A DNA stretch of 64,000 bases from Listeria cossartiae subsp. cayugensis (GCF_014229095.1 NZ_JAARZC010000002.1:248001-312000); one strand, 5' to 3'; counted from the first letter of the stretch, positions 47,580 through 58,116 are shown. Notes: generated by a model from the letters alone, not told the origin. Program-made: numbers and translations.

Positions 47580-48104
47580 ATGCCATTATCGCCGCTGGAT
47601 ATACATAACAAAGAGTTTACCCGTGGTTTTAGAGGTTATGACGAAGACGAAGTAAATGACTTCCTCGATCAAATCATTAAAGATTATGAACAAGTTATTA
47701 AAGAGAAAAAGCGTATTGAGGACACTTTAGATAATAGTGAAGAACGTTTAGCTCATTTTACTAACATTGAAGAAACGTTAAACAAATCATTAATCGTGGC
47801 ACAAACAGCTGCCGAAGAAGTGAAAGCTTCCGCTGAAAAAGAAGCAAAACTTATTGTCCGTGAAGCAGAAAAAAATGCTGACCGTATTTTAAGCGATTCT
47901 CTTTCTAAAGCACGCAAAATCGCGATTGAAATTGAAGACTTAAAACGCCAATCCAAAGTATTCCGCGAGCGTCTACGTATGTTAGTAGAAGCGCAAATGG
48001 ATTTAATTAAAAGCGAAGATTGGCAACAAATGATGGCTTACGATGTAGATGCGACAGAACTTGCATCTATCAAAGAAGTAGAATCTCAATCAGAAGAACG
48101 TTAA
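47580..48104 (+). CDS. divIVA: Cell pole and septum protein DivIVA
   Basis: DivIVA recognises curved membrane at poles and septa and recruits Min and secretion factors; in Listeria it affects SecA2 secretion. 174 residues. The N-terminal lipid-binding domain is conserved (MPLSPLDIHNKEFTRGFRGY, with Phe and Arg near 17-18), followed by a long coiled coil (about 30-150). ATG at 47580 behind GGAGGTG; the ATG at 47565 precedes that site. divIVA and ileS adjacency is conserved with Bacillus. Confidence 0.95.
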   Translation: MPLSPLDIHNKEFTRGFRGYDEDEVNDFLDQIIKDYEQVIKEKKRIEDTLDNSEERLAHFTNIEETLNKSLIVAQTAAEEVKASAEKEAKLIVREAEKNADRILSDSLSKARKIAIEIEDLKRQSKVFRERLRMLVEAQMDLIKSEDWQQMMAYDVDATELASIKEVESQSEER

Positions 48105-48109
48105 AAACG

Positions 48110-48352
48110 ATTATTAGAGACAAGTACATTTTTTAGATTAAGGATATGAAGCGAGTTGGCGAATGGTGCGAGGCCAGCTATCCTCTAAGAAATCGAAATC
48201 ACTCTTTAGTTCTAACCCGAAAAAGCAACCGCTTGAGTAAGTGTTAGCGCAAGCCAGCGTTATGGCACTAATGAAGTGGGCAAGCAGTTAGAATGCATGT
48301 CAACAAGGGTGGTACCGCGAATCTCGTCCCTTTTTGGGAGAGATTTTTTTGC
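48110..48352 (+). promoter_or_regulatory. T-box riboswitch of ileS
   Basis: Leader RNA that senses uncharged tRNA(Ile). The T-box sequence AAGGGTGGTACCGCG is at 48305-48319 and is followed by a terminator hairpin (TCTCGTCCC, TTTTT, GGGAGAGATTTTTTT, 48322-48352). The upstream half carries stem I with a likely AUC isoleucine specifier around AGAAATCGAAATC (48188-48200). Antitermination when tRNA(Ile) is uncharged is the known mechanism. Confidence 0.92.
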
Positions 48353-48385
48353 GTTTAAAAATAAAGTTTTAAAGGAGAAGAAAAC

Positions 48386-51151
48386 ATGGAATATAAAGAT
48401 ACGTTATTAATGCCAAAAACAGATTTTCCGATGCGTGGGAATTTGCCAAACAAAGAACCAGAATGGCAAGCAAAATGGGAAGAAGAAAAGCTATACGAAA
48501 AAATTCAAGAAAAAAATGCTGGGCGTCCGACGTACATTTTGCATGATGGACCTCCTTATGCAAACGGCGAGCTTCACATGGGGCATGCGCTAAATAAAAC
48601 AATTAAAGATATTATCGTTCGTTATAAATCAATGGCTGGCTTCAGTTCTCCGTATGTTCCGGGCTGGGACACACACGGGCTACCAATCGAAACAGCTATC
48701 GCCAAAAAAGGCGTAAAACGGAAAGAAATGTCTATTGCTGAATTCCGTAAACTATGTGCTGAATACGCGATGACGCAAGTAGATGGCCAACGCACAGGCT
48801 TCAAACGTCTTGGTATTAACGGTGACTGGGAAAATCCTTATATCACGCTTTTACCAGAATACGAAGCAGAACAAATCAAAGTCTTCGGCGAAATGGCGAA
48901 AAAAGGCTATATCTACAAAGGGAAAAAACCAGTTTATTGGTCTCCTTCAAGTGAATCTGCACTTGCGGAAGCAGAAATCGAATATCAAGATAAAACATCT
49001 GCTTCGATTTTCGTAGCTTTCAAAGTAACAGATGGAAAAGGCGTACTAGATGAAGGAACAAATATCGTTATCTGGACTACTACGCCTTGGACAATCCCTG
49101 CCAACATGGGTATTACTGTTAATCCTGATTTGGATTATGTCGTAATTGAATCCGCTGGTGAAAAATATGTTGTAGCTGAAGCACTTTTACCAAGCTTACG
49201 TGAAAAATTAGGTTTTGAAGATGCGACAGTTGTGAAAACGGTTCGTGGTTCTGAACTTGACCGCATTGTAACAAAACACCCACTCTATGACCGTGATTCT
49301 TTAGTAATGAACGGTGAGCATGCTACTGCAGAAGCTGGTACGGGTGCGGTTCATACGGCTCCTGGACACGGGGAAGATGACTTTTTAATCGGGAAAAAAT
49401 ACGATTTAGAAGTACTTGCTCCTTTAGATGATCGTGGTGTATTTACAGAGGAAGCACCAGGATTTGAAGGCGTATTTTACGATACAGCGAACAAAATGGT
49501 AACAGAAAAATTAGAAGAAGTGGGCGCATTACTAAAAATGGAATTCATCACTCACTCTTATCCACATGATTGGCGTACGAAAAAACCAGTTATTTTCCGT
49601 GCAACAGCGCAGTGGTTTGCTTCGATTGACGCATTCCGTGATGATTTACTCGCAGCTGTCAAAGGTGTTAATTGGACTCCAGCTTGGGGTGAAACACGTC
49701 TATTCAATATGGTTCGCGACCGCGGCGACTGGGTTATTTCTCGTCAACGTGCATGGGGCGTGCCACTTCCAATTTTCTATGCAGAAAATGGGGAAGCAAT
49801 TATCACAGACGAAACAATCAACCATATCTCTGAACTGTTCCGTGAGCATGGTTCGAACGTTTGGTTTGAGCGTGATGTGAAAGATCTATTACCTGCTGGC
49901 TTTACGCATCCGGGTAGCCCAAATGGCGAATTTACGAAAGAAACCGATATTATGGACGTTTGGTTTGATTCTGGTTCTAGTCATCAAGCAGTACTGAATG
50001 CTCGCCCAGAATTAAGTCGTCCAGCTGATTTATATATGGAAGGCTCCGACCAATATCGTGGTTGGTTTAACTCGTCGTTAACAACTGCTGTAGCAATCAC
50101 TGGCGAAGCGCCTTATCGTAACGTTTTAAGTCATGGTTTCGCACTAGACGGCGAAGGTCGCAAAATGAGTAAATCGCTTGGAAATACTTTACTTCCAGGC
50201 AAAGTAATTAAACAACTTGGTGCGGATATTGTGCGCCTTTGGGTTGCTTCTGTGGATTATCAAGCCGACGTTCGCGTTAGTGATGAAATCTTAAAACAAG
50301 TATCCGAAGTATATCGTAAAATCCGTAACACAATGCGTTTCTTACTAGGTAACATCAATGACTTCCAACCAACTGTAAATGCAGTTTCTTATGAAAACTT
50401 ACGTGAAGTAGACAAATACATGCTAATCAAATTAAACGATTTAGTGAAAAATGTGAAAGATAGCTACGAAGCGTTCGAATTCTCAACAATTTATCACCAA
50501 ATCAACAATTTCTGTACAGTAGAATTAAGCCAATTTTATATGGACTTTGCCAAAGATGTTGTCTACATTGAAGCAGCTGATAGTCATGATCGCCGCGCAA
50601 TGCAAACAGTCTTTTATGAAGCAGTTGTTACGCTGACAAAATTACTTGCGCCAATTTTACCTCATACGACAGAAGAAGTTTGGAATAGCTTAATTGGTGA
50701 AGGCGTGGAAAGCATTCATTTACAAGACTTGCCAGATGTGAAAGTATTAGCTGGTAGCGAAGAAATTACAGCGAAATGGGACGCGTTCATGCAAATTCGC
50801 GATAACGTCCAAAAAGCATTAGAATTCGCTCGTAACGAAAAATTAATCGGTAAATCAATGCTTGCAAAAGTAACGCTATATGTGGACGGCGAAGCGAAAA
50901 CATTGTTTGATTCCTTAGAAGGTGATTTCGCGCAACTATTTATCGTCTCTGATTTTGAACTAGTTGAAGGTTTAGAAAATGCACCAGAATCTGCCTTTAA
51001 GTCGAATCAAGTAGCTGTTCAAATTACTGTTGCAGAAGGCGAAACTTGCGAACGTTGCCGCGTGGTGAAAAAAGATGTGGGCGTAGATCCGAAACATCCA
51101 ACTCTATGTGGCCGCTGTGCTGATATTGTTGTAAACCACTACGAAGCATAA
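48386..51151 (+). CDS. ileS: Isoleucyl-tRNA synthetase
   Basis: Class I aminoacyl-tRNA synthetase, 921 residues. HIGH-type motif HMGH at 64-67, editing domain in the middle ([11 protein letters not shown]), KMSKS at 593-597, and a C-terminal zinc knuckle (CERCRVV and LCGRC), the typical bacterial type. AAAGGAGAAG precedes the ATG and the T-box controls it. Confidence 0.98.
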   Translation: MEYKDTLLMPKTDFPMRGNLPNKEPEWQAKWEEEKLYEKIQEKNAGRPTYILHDGPPYANGELHMGHALNKTIKDIIVRYKSMAGFSSPYVPGWDTHGLPIETAIAKKGVKRKEMSIAEFRKLCAEYAMTQVDGQRTGFKRLGINGDWENPYITLLPEYEAEQIKVFGEMAKKGYIYKGKKPVYWSPSSESALAEAEIEYQDKTSASIFVAFKVTDGKGVLDEGTNIVIWTTTPWTIPANMGITVNPDLDYVVIESAGEKYVVAEALLPSLREKLGFEDATVVKTVRGSELDRIVTKHPLYDRDSLVMNGEHATAEAGTGAVHTAPGHGEDDFLIGKKYDLEVLAPLDDRGVFTEEAPGFEGVFYDTANKMVTEKLEEVGALLKMEFITHSYPHDWRTKKPVIFRATAQWFASIDAFRDDLLAAVKGVNWTPAWGETRLFNMVRDRGDWVISRQRAWGVPLPIFYAENGEAIITDETINHISELFREHGSNVWFERDVKDLLPAGFTHPGSPNGEFTKETDIMDVWFDSGSSHQAVLNARPELSRPADLYMEGSDQYRGWFNSSLTTAVAITGEAPYRNVLSHGFALDGEGRKMSKSLGNTLLPGKVIKQLGADIVRLWVASVDYQADVRVSDEILKQVSEVYRKIRNTMRFLLGNINDFQPTVNAVSYENLREVDKYMLIKLNDLVKNVKDSYEAFEFSTIYHQINNFCTVELSQFYMDFAKDVVYIEAADSHDRRAMQTVFYEAVVTLTKLLAPILPHTTEEVWNSLIGEGVESIHLQDLPDVKVLAGSEEITAKWDAFMQIRDNVQKALEFARNEKLIGKSMLAKVTLYVDGEAKTLFDSLEGDFAQLFIVSDFELVEGLENAPESAFKSNQVAVQITVAEGETCERCRVVKKDVGVDPKHPTLCGRCADIVVNHYEA

Positions 51152-51156
51152 TCTGC

Positions 51157-51208
51157 GCTTGGGGAAAATCCTAGTAAGTTAAAAAGGAGGTTCCCCAAGC
51201 TTTTTTAT
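51157..51208 (+). terminator. Terminator of ileS
   Basis: GCTTGGGGAA, 24-base loop, TTCCCCAAGC then TTTTTT. Confidence 0.85.
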
Positions 51209-51262
51209 TTTAAGATGTGGTATTATAGACGTAATTCCAATTAAAGGAGGTTGCTTGAGGTC

Positions 51263-52252
51263 ATGGCAACAATTCACTTTACAAAAGTACATGGTTCGCA
51301 AAATGATTTTTTCATAGTTGATGAAGAAGAAAATCAGATAACTGCTTGGTCTGATGCGGAACGTGCTGATTTTGCAATAAAACTTTGTGATAGAAAGCAT
51401 TCACTTGGTGGGGCGGATGGGATTTTATACGTCACCAAAAGTAATCAAGCGGCGCCAATTGGTCAAATGCAAGTCGTTAATTCTGACGGATCGATTGCTT
51501 CCATGTGCGGTAACGGTTTAAGAACTGTAGCTCGCTATTTGCTTGAAAAAAACGGCTTATCTGAAGCGAAAGTGGAAACGATGAAAGCGACACTGGATGT
51601 CAAAAAAGCAACTTCGCTTGGTTTTGATATTCCAACCTATCAAGTCGAAATTTCCCCGGTTAAATTTAACCCAGAAAGTTTACCGATGCATGTAGGCGTA
51701 GAAAGATTGTTTAATCAAGTAGTTCCTGAACTGGACCCAAAATTAGCTTTTTCAGCTGTTTCTGTTCCTAATCCACATTTGATTACCTTTGTGGACCAAG
51801 CCGTGTTAGATTCCGATAAACAAGAAAAATTAGCGAGTTATTTAAATAGCGAAAACCCGTATTTTCCAGATGGTGTCAATGTGAGTTTTGTGAAACGTTT
51901 GCGCGATGATGCTATTTATGTGCGAACTTTTGAACGTGGTGTCGGCTTCACGAATGCTTGCGGAACTGCGATGTCGGCATGTAGCTTGATAAAAAAAATG
52001 TTAGATAATGATACGTTTGAAACACCGCTGAATGTTTATAATGATGGTGGAAGAGTTCAAGTTACCGCGAAAAAAGACGAAGCTGGCGAAATTTCCTTAC
52101 AGCTAATCGGCAATGCTACTTTTGTTAGTAATGGTTCCGTGAGCTATGAAAATGGTGCCGTTACTAAACTGAGCAATGAAGCGACCGAAGAACAAGCGCA
52201 ATATCAAGAACTTGTTAAAGAAGTAAAAGAATTTCTAAAAACAACTGAATGA
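51263..52252 (+). CDS. dapF: Diaminopimelate epimerase
   Basis: DapF converts LL- to meso-diaminopimelate for lysine and peptidoglycan. 329 residues with the two catalytic Cys motifs MCGNGLRTVA and TNACGTAMSA. I use the ATG at 51263; the strong AAAGGAGG is 12 bases away and a second GAGG is very close, so the upstream TTG at 51251 cannot be fully excluded. It supplies the MurE substrate. Confidence 0.94.
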   Translation: MATIHFTKVHGSQNDFFIVDEEENQITAWSDAERADFAIKLCDRKHSLGGADGILYVTKSNQAAPIGQMQVVNSDGSIASMCGNGLRTVARYLLEKNGLSEAKVETMKATLDVKKATSLGFDIPTYQVEISPVKFNPESLPMHVGVERLFNQVVPELDPKLAFSAVSVPNPHLITFVDQAVLDSDKQEKLASYLNSENPYFPDGVNVSFVKRLRDDAIYVRTFERGVGFTNACGTAMSACSLIKKMLDNDTFETPLNVYNDGGRVQVTAKKDEAGEISLQLIGNATFVSNGSVSYENGAVTKLSNEATEEQAQYQELVKEVKEFLKTTE

Positions 52253-52265
52253 AAAGGAGTTAACC

Positions 52266-52961
52266 ATGAATACAAATCGAAAAAAAGCAACACCGTTATT
52301 CGTTATTGGCGGATTTTGCCTTATTTTATTTATTACTATCGCATCAGCAATCGCAACAGAAAGCAATTGGGTAGCCCGCTTTGACCTAAGCTGGATTGAA
52401 AAAATCCGAGGCGGAATTCAGCCGGATAAAACGTCCATCGTCAAATTAGTAACTAACCTAGGTAGCGCTGAAACAACAATCATTTTAACGATTGTAGTCG
52501 TACTTATTTTATTCTTTTTACGAAAATTTGTAGTGGGGCTTTGGTTCGGTGGAACGATGCTCGTTTGTGGCGTTGTCCTAAACCTTGCATTGAAAAGCTT
52601 GGTTGCTCGTACACGCCCGGCTAGCATTAATTGGTTAGTGAGTGAGTCTGGCTTTAGTTTCCCAAGTGGACACGCGACTGCTACAGCTGTTTTCTATGGC
52701 CTTGCAGCGATGTTCTTAATTTTCACCGTGCCAAAAATGTGGCAAAAAATCGTTATCGGAATCATTGGTTATGGTTTCATCTTGTTCGTAATGTATACAC
52801 GTGTTTATCTTGGAGTGCATTTCCCGACAGATGTACTTGGCGGATTTTTCCTTGGTACCGCTTCTGTTCTGATCTCTCTAGGCGTTTATTTCCTTGTTCG
52901 TAAACCATTACATAATTTACTTGTGAAATGGCGTATTAAAGATAAAAGTATTATTGATTAA
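52266..52961 (+). CDS. PAP2 family membrane phosphatase
   Basis: Lipid phosphatase-type protein of 231 residues with about six membrane helices. PAP2 motifs: KSLVARTRPA, PSGHATA and RVYLGVHFPTDVLGG. Substrates in the family include undecaprenyl pyrophosphate and phosphatidic acid. AAAAGGAGTTAACC precedes the ATG; a terminator follows. Confidence 0.92.
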   Translation: MNTNRKKATPLFVIGGFCLILFITIASAIATESNWVARFDLSWIEKIRGGIQPDKTSIVKLVTNLGSAETTIILTIVVVLILFFLRKFVVGLWFGGTMLVCGVVLNLALKSLVARTRPASINWLVSESGFSFPSGHATATAVFYGLAAMFLIFTVPKMWQKIVIGIIGYGFILFVMYTRVYLGVHFPTDVLGGFFLGTASVLISLGVYFLVRKPLHNLLVKWRIKDKSIID

Positions 52962-52965
52962 TAAG

Positions 52966-53004
52966 AAAACCCTGTTATAAGAATTAGCTTATAGCAGGGT
53001 TTTT
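52966..53004 (+). terminator. Terminator of the PAP2 gene
   Basis: AAAACCCTGTTATAAG, short loop, CTTATAGCAGGGTTTTT. Confidence 0.88.
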
Positions 53005-53052
53005 CAGATAGTAAACTGAATAATCTATTTTGTAACCGTGCGACTTTTTTGC

Positions 53053-53081
53053 TTGATTTATTTGTTCGTTGGCGTTAATAT
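53053..53081 (+). promoter_or_regulatory. Promoter of the cold-shock gene, with long leader
   Basis: TTGATT, 17-base spacer, TAATAT, leaving a leader of about 160 bases before the csp ATG. Long structured leaders are typical of cold-inducible csp mRNAs. Confidence 0.5.
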
Positions 53082-53247
53082 ATAAGTGTTGACGGAACTA
53101 AATTTATGTATTAGCAAGGATATTGAATAGATGAGTATTTTTGCTAATATGTGAATTTTGTAATTGAAAAAATGCTTAGCTTGTTGTTAACATCTTTTTC
53201 GTTAGTAAAAGAAACATATTAAGAAAATTTTTGGAGGTTTGTGAAAT

Positions 53248-53448
53248 ATGCAAACAGGTACAGTTAAATGGTTTAACAGTGAAAAAGGCTTCGGTTTCAT
53301 CGAAGTAGAAGGCGGAGATGATGTATTCGTACACTTCAGCGCTATCGAAGGTGAAGGATTCAAAACTTTAGACGAAGGTCAAAGCGTTGAATTTGAAATC
53401 GTTGAAGGTCAACGTGGCCCACAAGCAGAAAAAGTTACTAAACTTTAA
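53248..53448 (+). CDS. cspB: Cold-shock protein
   Basis: 66-residue RNA-chaperone of the CSD fold with RNP1 (KGFGFI) and RNP2 (VFVHFS). Acidic C-terminal half, as in Listeria CspB (inferred from position next to ileS/dapF and PAP2, lmo2016 as recalled). GGAGGTTTGTGAAAT precedes the ATG. Confidence 0.93.
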
Positions 53449-53469
53449 TCTGTTCACGTTAAACTAATG

Positions 53470-53517
53470 AAAACACACAGCGTACTTCTTAGGGAGAAGA
53501 TATACTGTGTGTTTTTT
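53470..53517 (+). terminator. Terminator of cspB
   Basis: AAACACACAG, inner CTTCT/AGAAG hairpin, CTGTGTGTTTTTT. Confidence 0.8.
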
Positions 53518-53526
53518 GTTGTTTTA

Positions 53527-53562
53527 TATATAACAGTTTTTATGTAATTATATAACAGTTTT
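53527..53562 (+). repeat. Direct repeats upstream of alsS
   Basis: TATATAACAGTTTT occurs twice (53527-53540 and 53549-53562), 22 bases apart, about 15 bases before the -35 of the alsS promoter. Candidate activator site; regulator unknown. Confidence 0.5.
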
Positions 53563-53575
53563 CAAGCCGCTAACC

Positions 53576-53623
53576 TTGCAATAATTCTTTTGAGGAGTAT
53601 AATAATTCTTGTAAATAAGAATT
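53576..53623 (+). promoter_or_regulatory. alsS promoter with an operator-like dyad
   Basis: TTGCAA (53576-53581), 16-base spacer, TATAAT (53598-53603), followed directly by the perfect dyad AATTCTT-GTAAAT-AAGAATT (53604-53623) at the transcription start. The dyad's position fits a repressor site. Confidence 0.6.
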
Positions 53624-53680
53624 CGTTTTAATCTGTACTATTAAAATATAAATAATTTATATAACAAAAGGATGATGGAA

Positions 53681-55378
53681 ATGGCAAAGCTTGAAAAGGA
53701 ACAAGAAAAAGTAATTGTAAAAGGAAAATCAGGTGCAGACTTAGTTGTAGACAGTTTAATTAATCAAGGTGTCACCCATGTTTTCGGTATTCCTGGAGCA
53801 AAAATCGATAAAGTTTTTGATGTAATGGAAGAGCGTGGGCCGGAATTAATCGTCAGCAGACACGAACAAAATGCTGCATTTATGGCTGCGGCTATTGGGC
53901 GTCTAACTGGAAAACCAGGAGTTGTACTTGTAACTAGTGGGCCGGGCGCATCCAATCTTGCAACAGGACTTGTAACCGCGACAGCAGAAGGCGATCCAGT
54001 TGTTGCAATTGCCGGAAACGTCACACGACAAGATCGGCTAAAAAGAACTCACCAATCGATGGATAACGCAGCACTTTTCCGCCCGATTACAAAATATAGT
54101 GAAGAAGTCGTGCACGCCGAAAGTATTCCAGAAGCTATCACCAACGCATTTCGCTCCGCAGCTGAACCGAATCAAGGTGCCGCTTTTATCAGTTTGCCAC
54201 AAGATATCGTTAACGAACTAAATGTGCCAGTAAAAGCGATTCGTCCACTTGCAAAACCAGAAAACGGCCCAGCTTCCAAAGAACAAGTCGCTAAACTAGT
54301 TGCCCGTTTGAAAAAAGCAAAATTGCCTGTATTATTATTAGGTATGCGTGCATCAAGCCCGGAAGTAACTGGTGCAATTCGCCGCTTACTTCAAAAAACA
54401 AGCATTCCTGTAGTAGAAACTTTCCAAGCAGCTGGCGTCATTTCGCGCGACTTAGAAGATAACTTCTTTGGGCGTGTTGGCTTGTTCCGTAATCAACCGG
54501 GAGATATTTTGCTCAATAAAGCTGATTTAGTTATTACAGTGGGGTATGATCCAATTGAATACGATCCAAAAGCTTGGAATGCCTCTGGTGATAGAACGAT
54601 TGTCCATTTAGACGATATTCGCGCTGATATTGATCATTATTACCAACCTGTAACGGAATTAGTCGGCAACATCGCGCTTACTTTAGACCGTGTTAATGCA
54701 AAATTCAGCGGTTTAGAATTAGCGGATAAAGAGTTAGAAACATTAAAAGAACTTCACGCTCAATTGGAAGAACGAGATGTTCCACCAGAAAGTGATGAAA
54801 CTAACCGAGTACATCCATTGTCGGTTATTCAAACGCTACGTTCGGCAATTGATGACAACGTAACTGTAACCGTTGATGTTGGCTCGCATTACATTTGGAT
54901 GGCACGTCATTTCCGCTCCTACGAACCACGCCGTCTGCTTTTCAGTAACGGTATGCAAACGCTTGGTGTTGCGCTTCCTTGGGGAATTGCGGCCACGCTT
55001 GTACATCCGGGTGAAAAAGTTGTTTCGATTTCTGGAGATGGTGGTTTCTTATTTTCCGCGATGGAATTAGAAACAGCAGTCCGCTTGCGTGCGCCACTTG
55101 TACACTTAGTGTGGAATGATGGTAGCTATGATATGGTGGCTTTCCAACAAAAAATGAAATACGGTAAAGAAGCGGCGGTTCGTTTTGGTGATGTCGATAT
55201 CGTTAAATTCGCAGAAAGTTTCGGAGCAAAAGGACTTCGCGTGACAAATCCAGCAGAGCTTGCAGACGTTTTAAAAGAAGCGCTTGAAACAGAAGGGCCA
55301 GTCGTAGTTGATATTCCGATTGATTACCGTGATAACATAAAACTCGGCGAAACTTTACTGCCAGATCAATTTTATTAA
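53681..55378 (+). CDS. alsS: Acetolactate synthase, catabolic (AlsS)
   Basis: TPP-dependent enzyme joining two pyruvates to acetolactate for acetoin production. 565 residues from the ATG at 53681, eight bases behind AAAGGA (ATGs at 53672 and 53675 overlap the site). Motifs: [23 protein letters not shown] motif SGDGGFLFS plus NDGSYDMV. No regulatory subunit or decarboxylase gene is adjacent, matching the FAD-independent catabolic type. A terminator follows. Confidence 0.93.
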   Translation: MAKLEKEQEKVIVKGKSGADLVVDSLINQGVTHVFGIPGAKIDKVFDVMEERGPELIVSRHEQNAAFMAAAIGRLTGKPGVVLVTSGPGASNLATGLVTATAEGDPVVAIAGNVTRQDRLKRTHQSMDNAALFRPITKYSEEVVHAESIPEAITNAFRSAAEPNQGAAFISLPQDIVNELNVPVKAIRPLAKPENGPASKEQVAKLVARLKKAKLPVLLLGMRASSPEVTGAIRRLLQKTSIPVVETFQAAGVISRDLEDNFFGRVGLFRNQPGDILLNKADLVITVGYDPIEYDPKAWNASGDRTIVHLDDIRADIDHYYQPVTELVGNIALTLDRVNAKFSGLELADKELETLKELHAQLEERDVPPESDETNRVHPLSVIQTLRSAIDDNVTVTVDVGSHYIWMARHFRSYEPRRLLFSNGMQTLGVALPWGIAATLVHPGEKVVSISGDGGFLFSAMELETAVRLRAPLVHLVWNDGSYDMVAFQQKMKYGKEAAVRFGDVDIVKFAESFGAKGLRVTNPAELADVLKEALETEGPVVVDIPIDYRDNIKLGETLLPDQFY

Positions 55379-55384
55379 TAAAAG

Positions 55385-55419
55385 AAAAATCTCTCGGAAC
55401 ACTCCGGGGGATTTTTTTT
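55385..55419 (+). terminator. Terminator of alsS
   Basis: AAAAATCTCTCGG, short loop, CCGGGGGATTTTTTTT. Confidence 0.75.
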
Positions 55420-55496
55420 ATAGTTAAAGGTTGACTTGGAGTGGACTTCAAGGTTTATGCTGTAGTAGTACTAGAAATTAACTAGGAGGGTTTTGA

Positions 55497-56492
55497 ATGG
55501 AATATGTTAAATTTGGGAACACTGGAATGGATGTTTCAAAAATTTGTTTAGGAACAATGGGCTTCGGTGATAAGGACAAATGGATTCATAAATGGGTTTT
55601 GGACGAAGCGAACAGCCGCCCAATTATTAAAAAAGCACTCGATTTAGGCATTAATTTCTTTGATACCGCTAATATTTATTCCTACGGTGAAAGTGAAAAA
55701 ATTGTTGGACGCGCGCTAAAAGACTACGCCAACCGCGATGATATTGTGTTAGCAACCAAAGTACATCAAACCATGCGACCGGATCATCCGAATAGTGGCG
55801 GTTTATCTAGAAAAACAATTTTGAGCGAAATTGACCACAGTTTAAAACGATTAGAAACAGATTATGTAGATTTATATATTATTCACCGTTTCGATGAAAA
55901 TACGCCGATTGAAGAAACGATGGAAGCTTTACATGATGTCGTTAAGTCCGGAAAAGCACGCTACATCGGTGCGAGCGCGATGTATGCCTGGCAGTTCCAA
56001 AAAGCACAACGCGTCGCAGAAAGAAATGGCTGGACAAAATTCGTTTCCATGCAAAATCATTACAATATGATATACCGGGAAGAAGAACGAGAAATGGTTC
56101 CGTTTTGTCGCGATGAAAAAATTGCGATTACACCATATAGTCCACTAGCATCAGGGCGGTTAACACGTGATTTGAATGAAACGACGAATCGTTCCGAAAC
56201 GGACCCAGTTCAAAAATCTAAATACGATGACATGATGAATGCGGATAGAGGTATTATTGAACGTGTTGCTGAACTTGCGGAAACACACCAAGTATCTCGA
56301 GATAAAATTGCTCTAGCGTGGCTATTAAATAAAGATGAAATCACTTCGCCAATCATCGGAGCGCAAAAAGAAAGTCACCTAGAAAGCGCGGTAGAGGCGC
56401 TAAATATTAAACTAACCACTTCGGAAGTTAACTATCTAGAAGAACTATACATCCCGCACCCAGTAGTTGGAGCACTACCTACAACTAAATAA
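55497..56492 (+). CDS. Aldo/keto reductase
   Basis: NADPH-dependent oxidoreductase of the AKR family (331 residues). TIM-barrel motifs: FFDTANIYSYGESEKIVG (active-site Asp and Tyr), LATKVHQ (Lys), YIIHRFDENTPIEE (His region) and ITSPIIGAQKESHLE near the C-terminus. AGGAGGGTTTTGA precedes the ATG. Substrate unknown. Confidence 0.92.
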   Translation: MEYVKFGNTGMDVSKICLGTMGFGDKDKWIHKWVLDEANSRPIIKKALDLGINFFDTANIYSYGESEKIVGRALKDYANRDDIVLATKVHQTMRPDHPNSGGLSRKTILSEIDHSLKRLETDYVDLYIIHRFDENTPIEETMEALHDVVKSGKARYIGASAMYAWQFQKAQRVAERNGWTKFVSMQNHYNMIYREEEREMVPFCRDEKIAITPYSPLASGRLTRDLNETTNRSETDPVQKSKYDDMMNADRGIIERVAELAETHQVSRDKIALAWLLNKDEITSPIIGAQKESHLESAVEALNIKLTTSEVNYLEELYIPHPVVGALPTTK

Positions 56493-56553
56493 TCAAACAG
56501 AGCATGAGTTGGATTGAAAAATCTACCTTATGCTTTTTTATGTAAAAAGACTA

Positions 56554-56582
56554 TTGACAAATAAAATGCAACCGTTTACAAT
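56554..56582 (+). promoter_or_regulatory. Promoter of the GntR-PTS operon overlapping a perfect cre site
   Basis: TTGACA (56554-56559), 17-base spacer, TACAAT (56577-56582). TGCAACCGTTTACA (56567-56580) matches the CcpA cre consensus TGNAANCGNTNNCA at every fixed position and overlaps the -10. Catabolite repression by CcpA is inferred from established knowledge of cre sites. Confidence 0.88.
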
Positions 56583-56662
56583 GAAGTGGTATTAAAAATG
56601 TTTAAAGCTGTATCTTTTGAAAAAGTGAAATAGATAAATGATTTGAAAAAAGAGGTGGAAAT

Positions 56663-57394
56663 ATGGAATATAAAGACTTGTCGCCAGCAATGCAAAGTGA
56701 AGAACAACTAAGACAGCTTATCCAAGAAAAAGTAGCAGCCGGAGAAACAAGTTTCCCATCAGAACGTGCGCTTGAAAACGAACTAGGTGTCAGCCGGACC
56801 ACACTCAGAAGGTCACTTGATACACTTGAAAAAGAAGCGGTCATCCAAAAAAGAAACCGAAGAGGAATCGAAATCAACCAAAAGCAAACAATCAATATAC
56901 TTCAAATGAATTCCATGAGTAGTCAATTGCCGGGAGAACAAAAGGTAGAAGTAATGTCACAAGAAATAGTAGCTGGCAAAGACGAGGTGAACCACTTTTT
57001 AAACTTAAGTGAAGATAAGCCGGTGTTTAAATTAGTTCGGCGAAGAATAGTTGATAATAAGCCGTTTTCTTATGAAATATCTTTTATTGATAGCGCGAGA
57101 TTTGCTGGTATTGATAAAATCGATTTAAATAATTCCTCGCTATACAATGTGTTAGAAAAGCGCTTTGGTATTAAACCTACCTACGGGCGCGAAGAATTGC
57201 GCTTTGTATCAGCGAATGAAAAGCTAGCAGAAGCATTAAAGGTACCACTAAACACGCCGCTTTTTGAAGTGGTAAGTAAAGCATTTGATCAAAATGATGA
57301 ACCGTTTGAGTACAGCAAACAATATCTAATTGGTAATCAAATCAAATACAAAATCAATGCAAAAAACATATTTGATTACTTGGAGGATGAGTGA
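56663..57394 (+). CDS. GntR-family (UTRA) regulator 1
   Basis: GntR/HutC-type transcription factor of 243 residues. N-terminal winged helix (about 20-75, LENELGVSRTTLRRSLDTLE) and a C-terminal UTRA ligand-binding domain (about 90-235, KLVRRRIVDNKPFSYEISFI). It heads the PTS operon directly after the cre/promoter. Its stop is one base from the next regulator gene. Confidence 0.88.
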   Translation: MEYKDLSPAMQSEEQLRQLIQEKVAAGETSFPSERALENELGVSRTTLRRSLDTLEKEAVIQKRNRRGIEINQKQTINILQMNSMSSQLPGEQKVEVMSQEIVAGKDEVNHFLNLSEDKPVFKLVRRRIVDNKPFSYEISFIDSARFAGIDKIDLNNSSLYNVLEKRFGIKPTYGREELRFVSANEKLAEALKVPLNTPLFEVVSKAFDQNDEPFEYSKQYLIGNQIKYKINAKNIFDYLEDE

Positions 57395-57395
57395 A

Positions 57396-58097
57396 ATGGG
57401 ATCTAAAAAGCCACTTTTTGAAGTAATTGCTTCAGAAATAAAAGATAGTATTAATCGTGATGAATATAAGACGGGAATGCTTATGCCAAACGAAACAGCC
57501 TTACAAGAAATTTTTTCTAGCAGTCGGACAACGATTCGCCGCGCGGTAGATTTATTAGTCGAAGAAGGTTTAGTTGTTCGTAAAAACGGTGTTGGGCTGT
57601 ACGTTCAACCAAAACTAACAGCTCAGAACATTTTAGAAATGACAGGTGTTATGAAAACCGATACCAATGAAAATCTGAAAAAAGACATTAAAGACTTTTA
57701 CATTCGCAAAGCTGGCAAGTTTTACGCAGAGAAGTTTGGTATAAAAGAGAATGAACTTGTGTATTCTATCAAGTTTGTCCAAAAGAGTGAGCACGGTGTC
57801 ACACTAGATCGTTTAATTTTACCGTTAAGTTTATACCCTGATTTACAAGCGAAGGATTTTCAAATTATTAATATTATTGAGCTTGTTAATTCAGGTAAAT
57901 ATAAATTATTTGAGCTTGAGCAGGAACTTCAACTTATTTTAGCTGGGAATGAGCAAATCAAAAATATGCATATAAACGAAAATGATCCTGTTTTTAAATT
58001 GAGCAGTGTCTTTTATGCAGAAAATGAAATGCCGATTGCCATCCAATATCATTATGAAGATGCTGAGTCGACCAAATATGTAGTTGATTTTAACTAA
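57396..58097 (+). CDS. GntR-family (UTRA) regulator 2
   Basis: Second HutC-type regulator (233 residues), distantly similar to its neighbour: winged helix with LQEIFSSSRTTIRRAVDLL and a UTRA domain with KFVQKSEHGVTLDRLILP. Start at the ATG at 57396, nine bases behind GGAGG; the ATG at 57387 touches that site. Having two UTRA regulators in series suggests two ligands or a heteromeric control of the PTS genes downstream. Confidence 0.85.
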   Translation: MGSKKPLFEVIASEIKDSINRDEYKTGMLMPNETALQEIFSSSRTTIRRAVDLLVEEGLVVRKNGVGLYVQPKLTAQNILEMTGVMKTDTNENLKKDIKDFYIRKAGKFYAEKFGIKENELVYSIKFVQKSEHGVTLDRLILPLSLYPDLQAKDFQIINIIELVNSGKYKLFELEQELQLILAGNEQIKNMHINENDPVFKLSSVFYAENEMPIAIQYHYEDAESTKYVVDFN

Positions 58098-58116
58098 TAC
58101 GAAGGAGGAAGAAAAA

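Noticed and set aside
48305-48319. Palindromic GGTGGTACCGCG read as a protein operator
   Set aside because: It is the standard T-box motif followed by a terminator; the riboswitch explanation is stronger.
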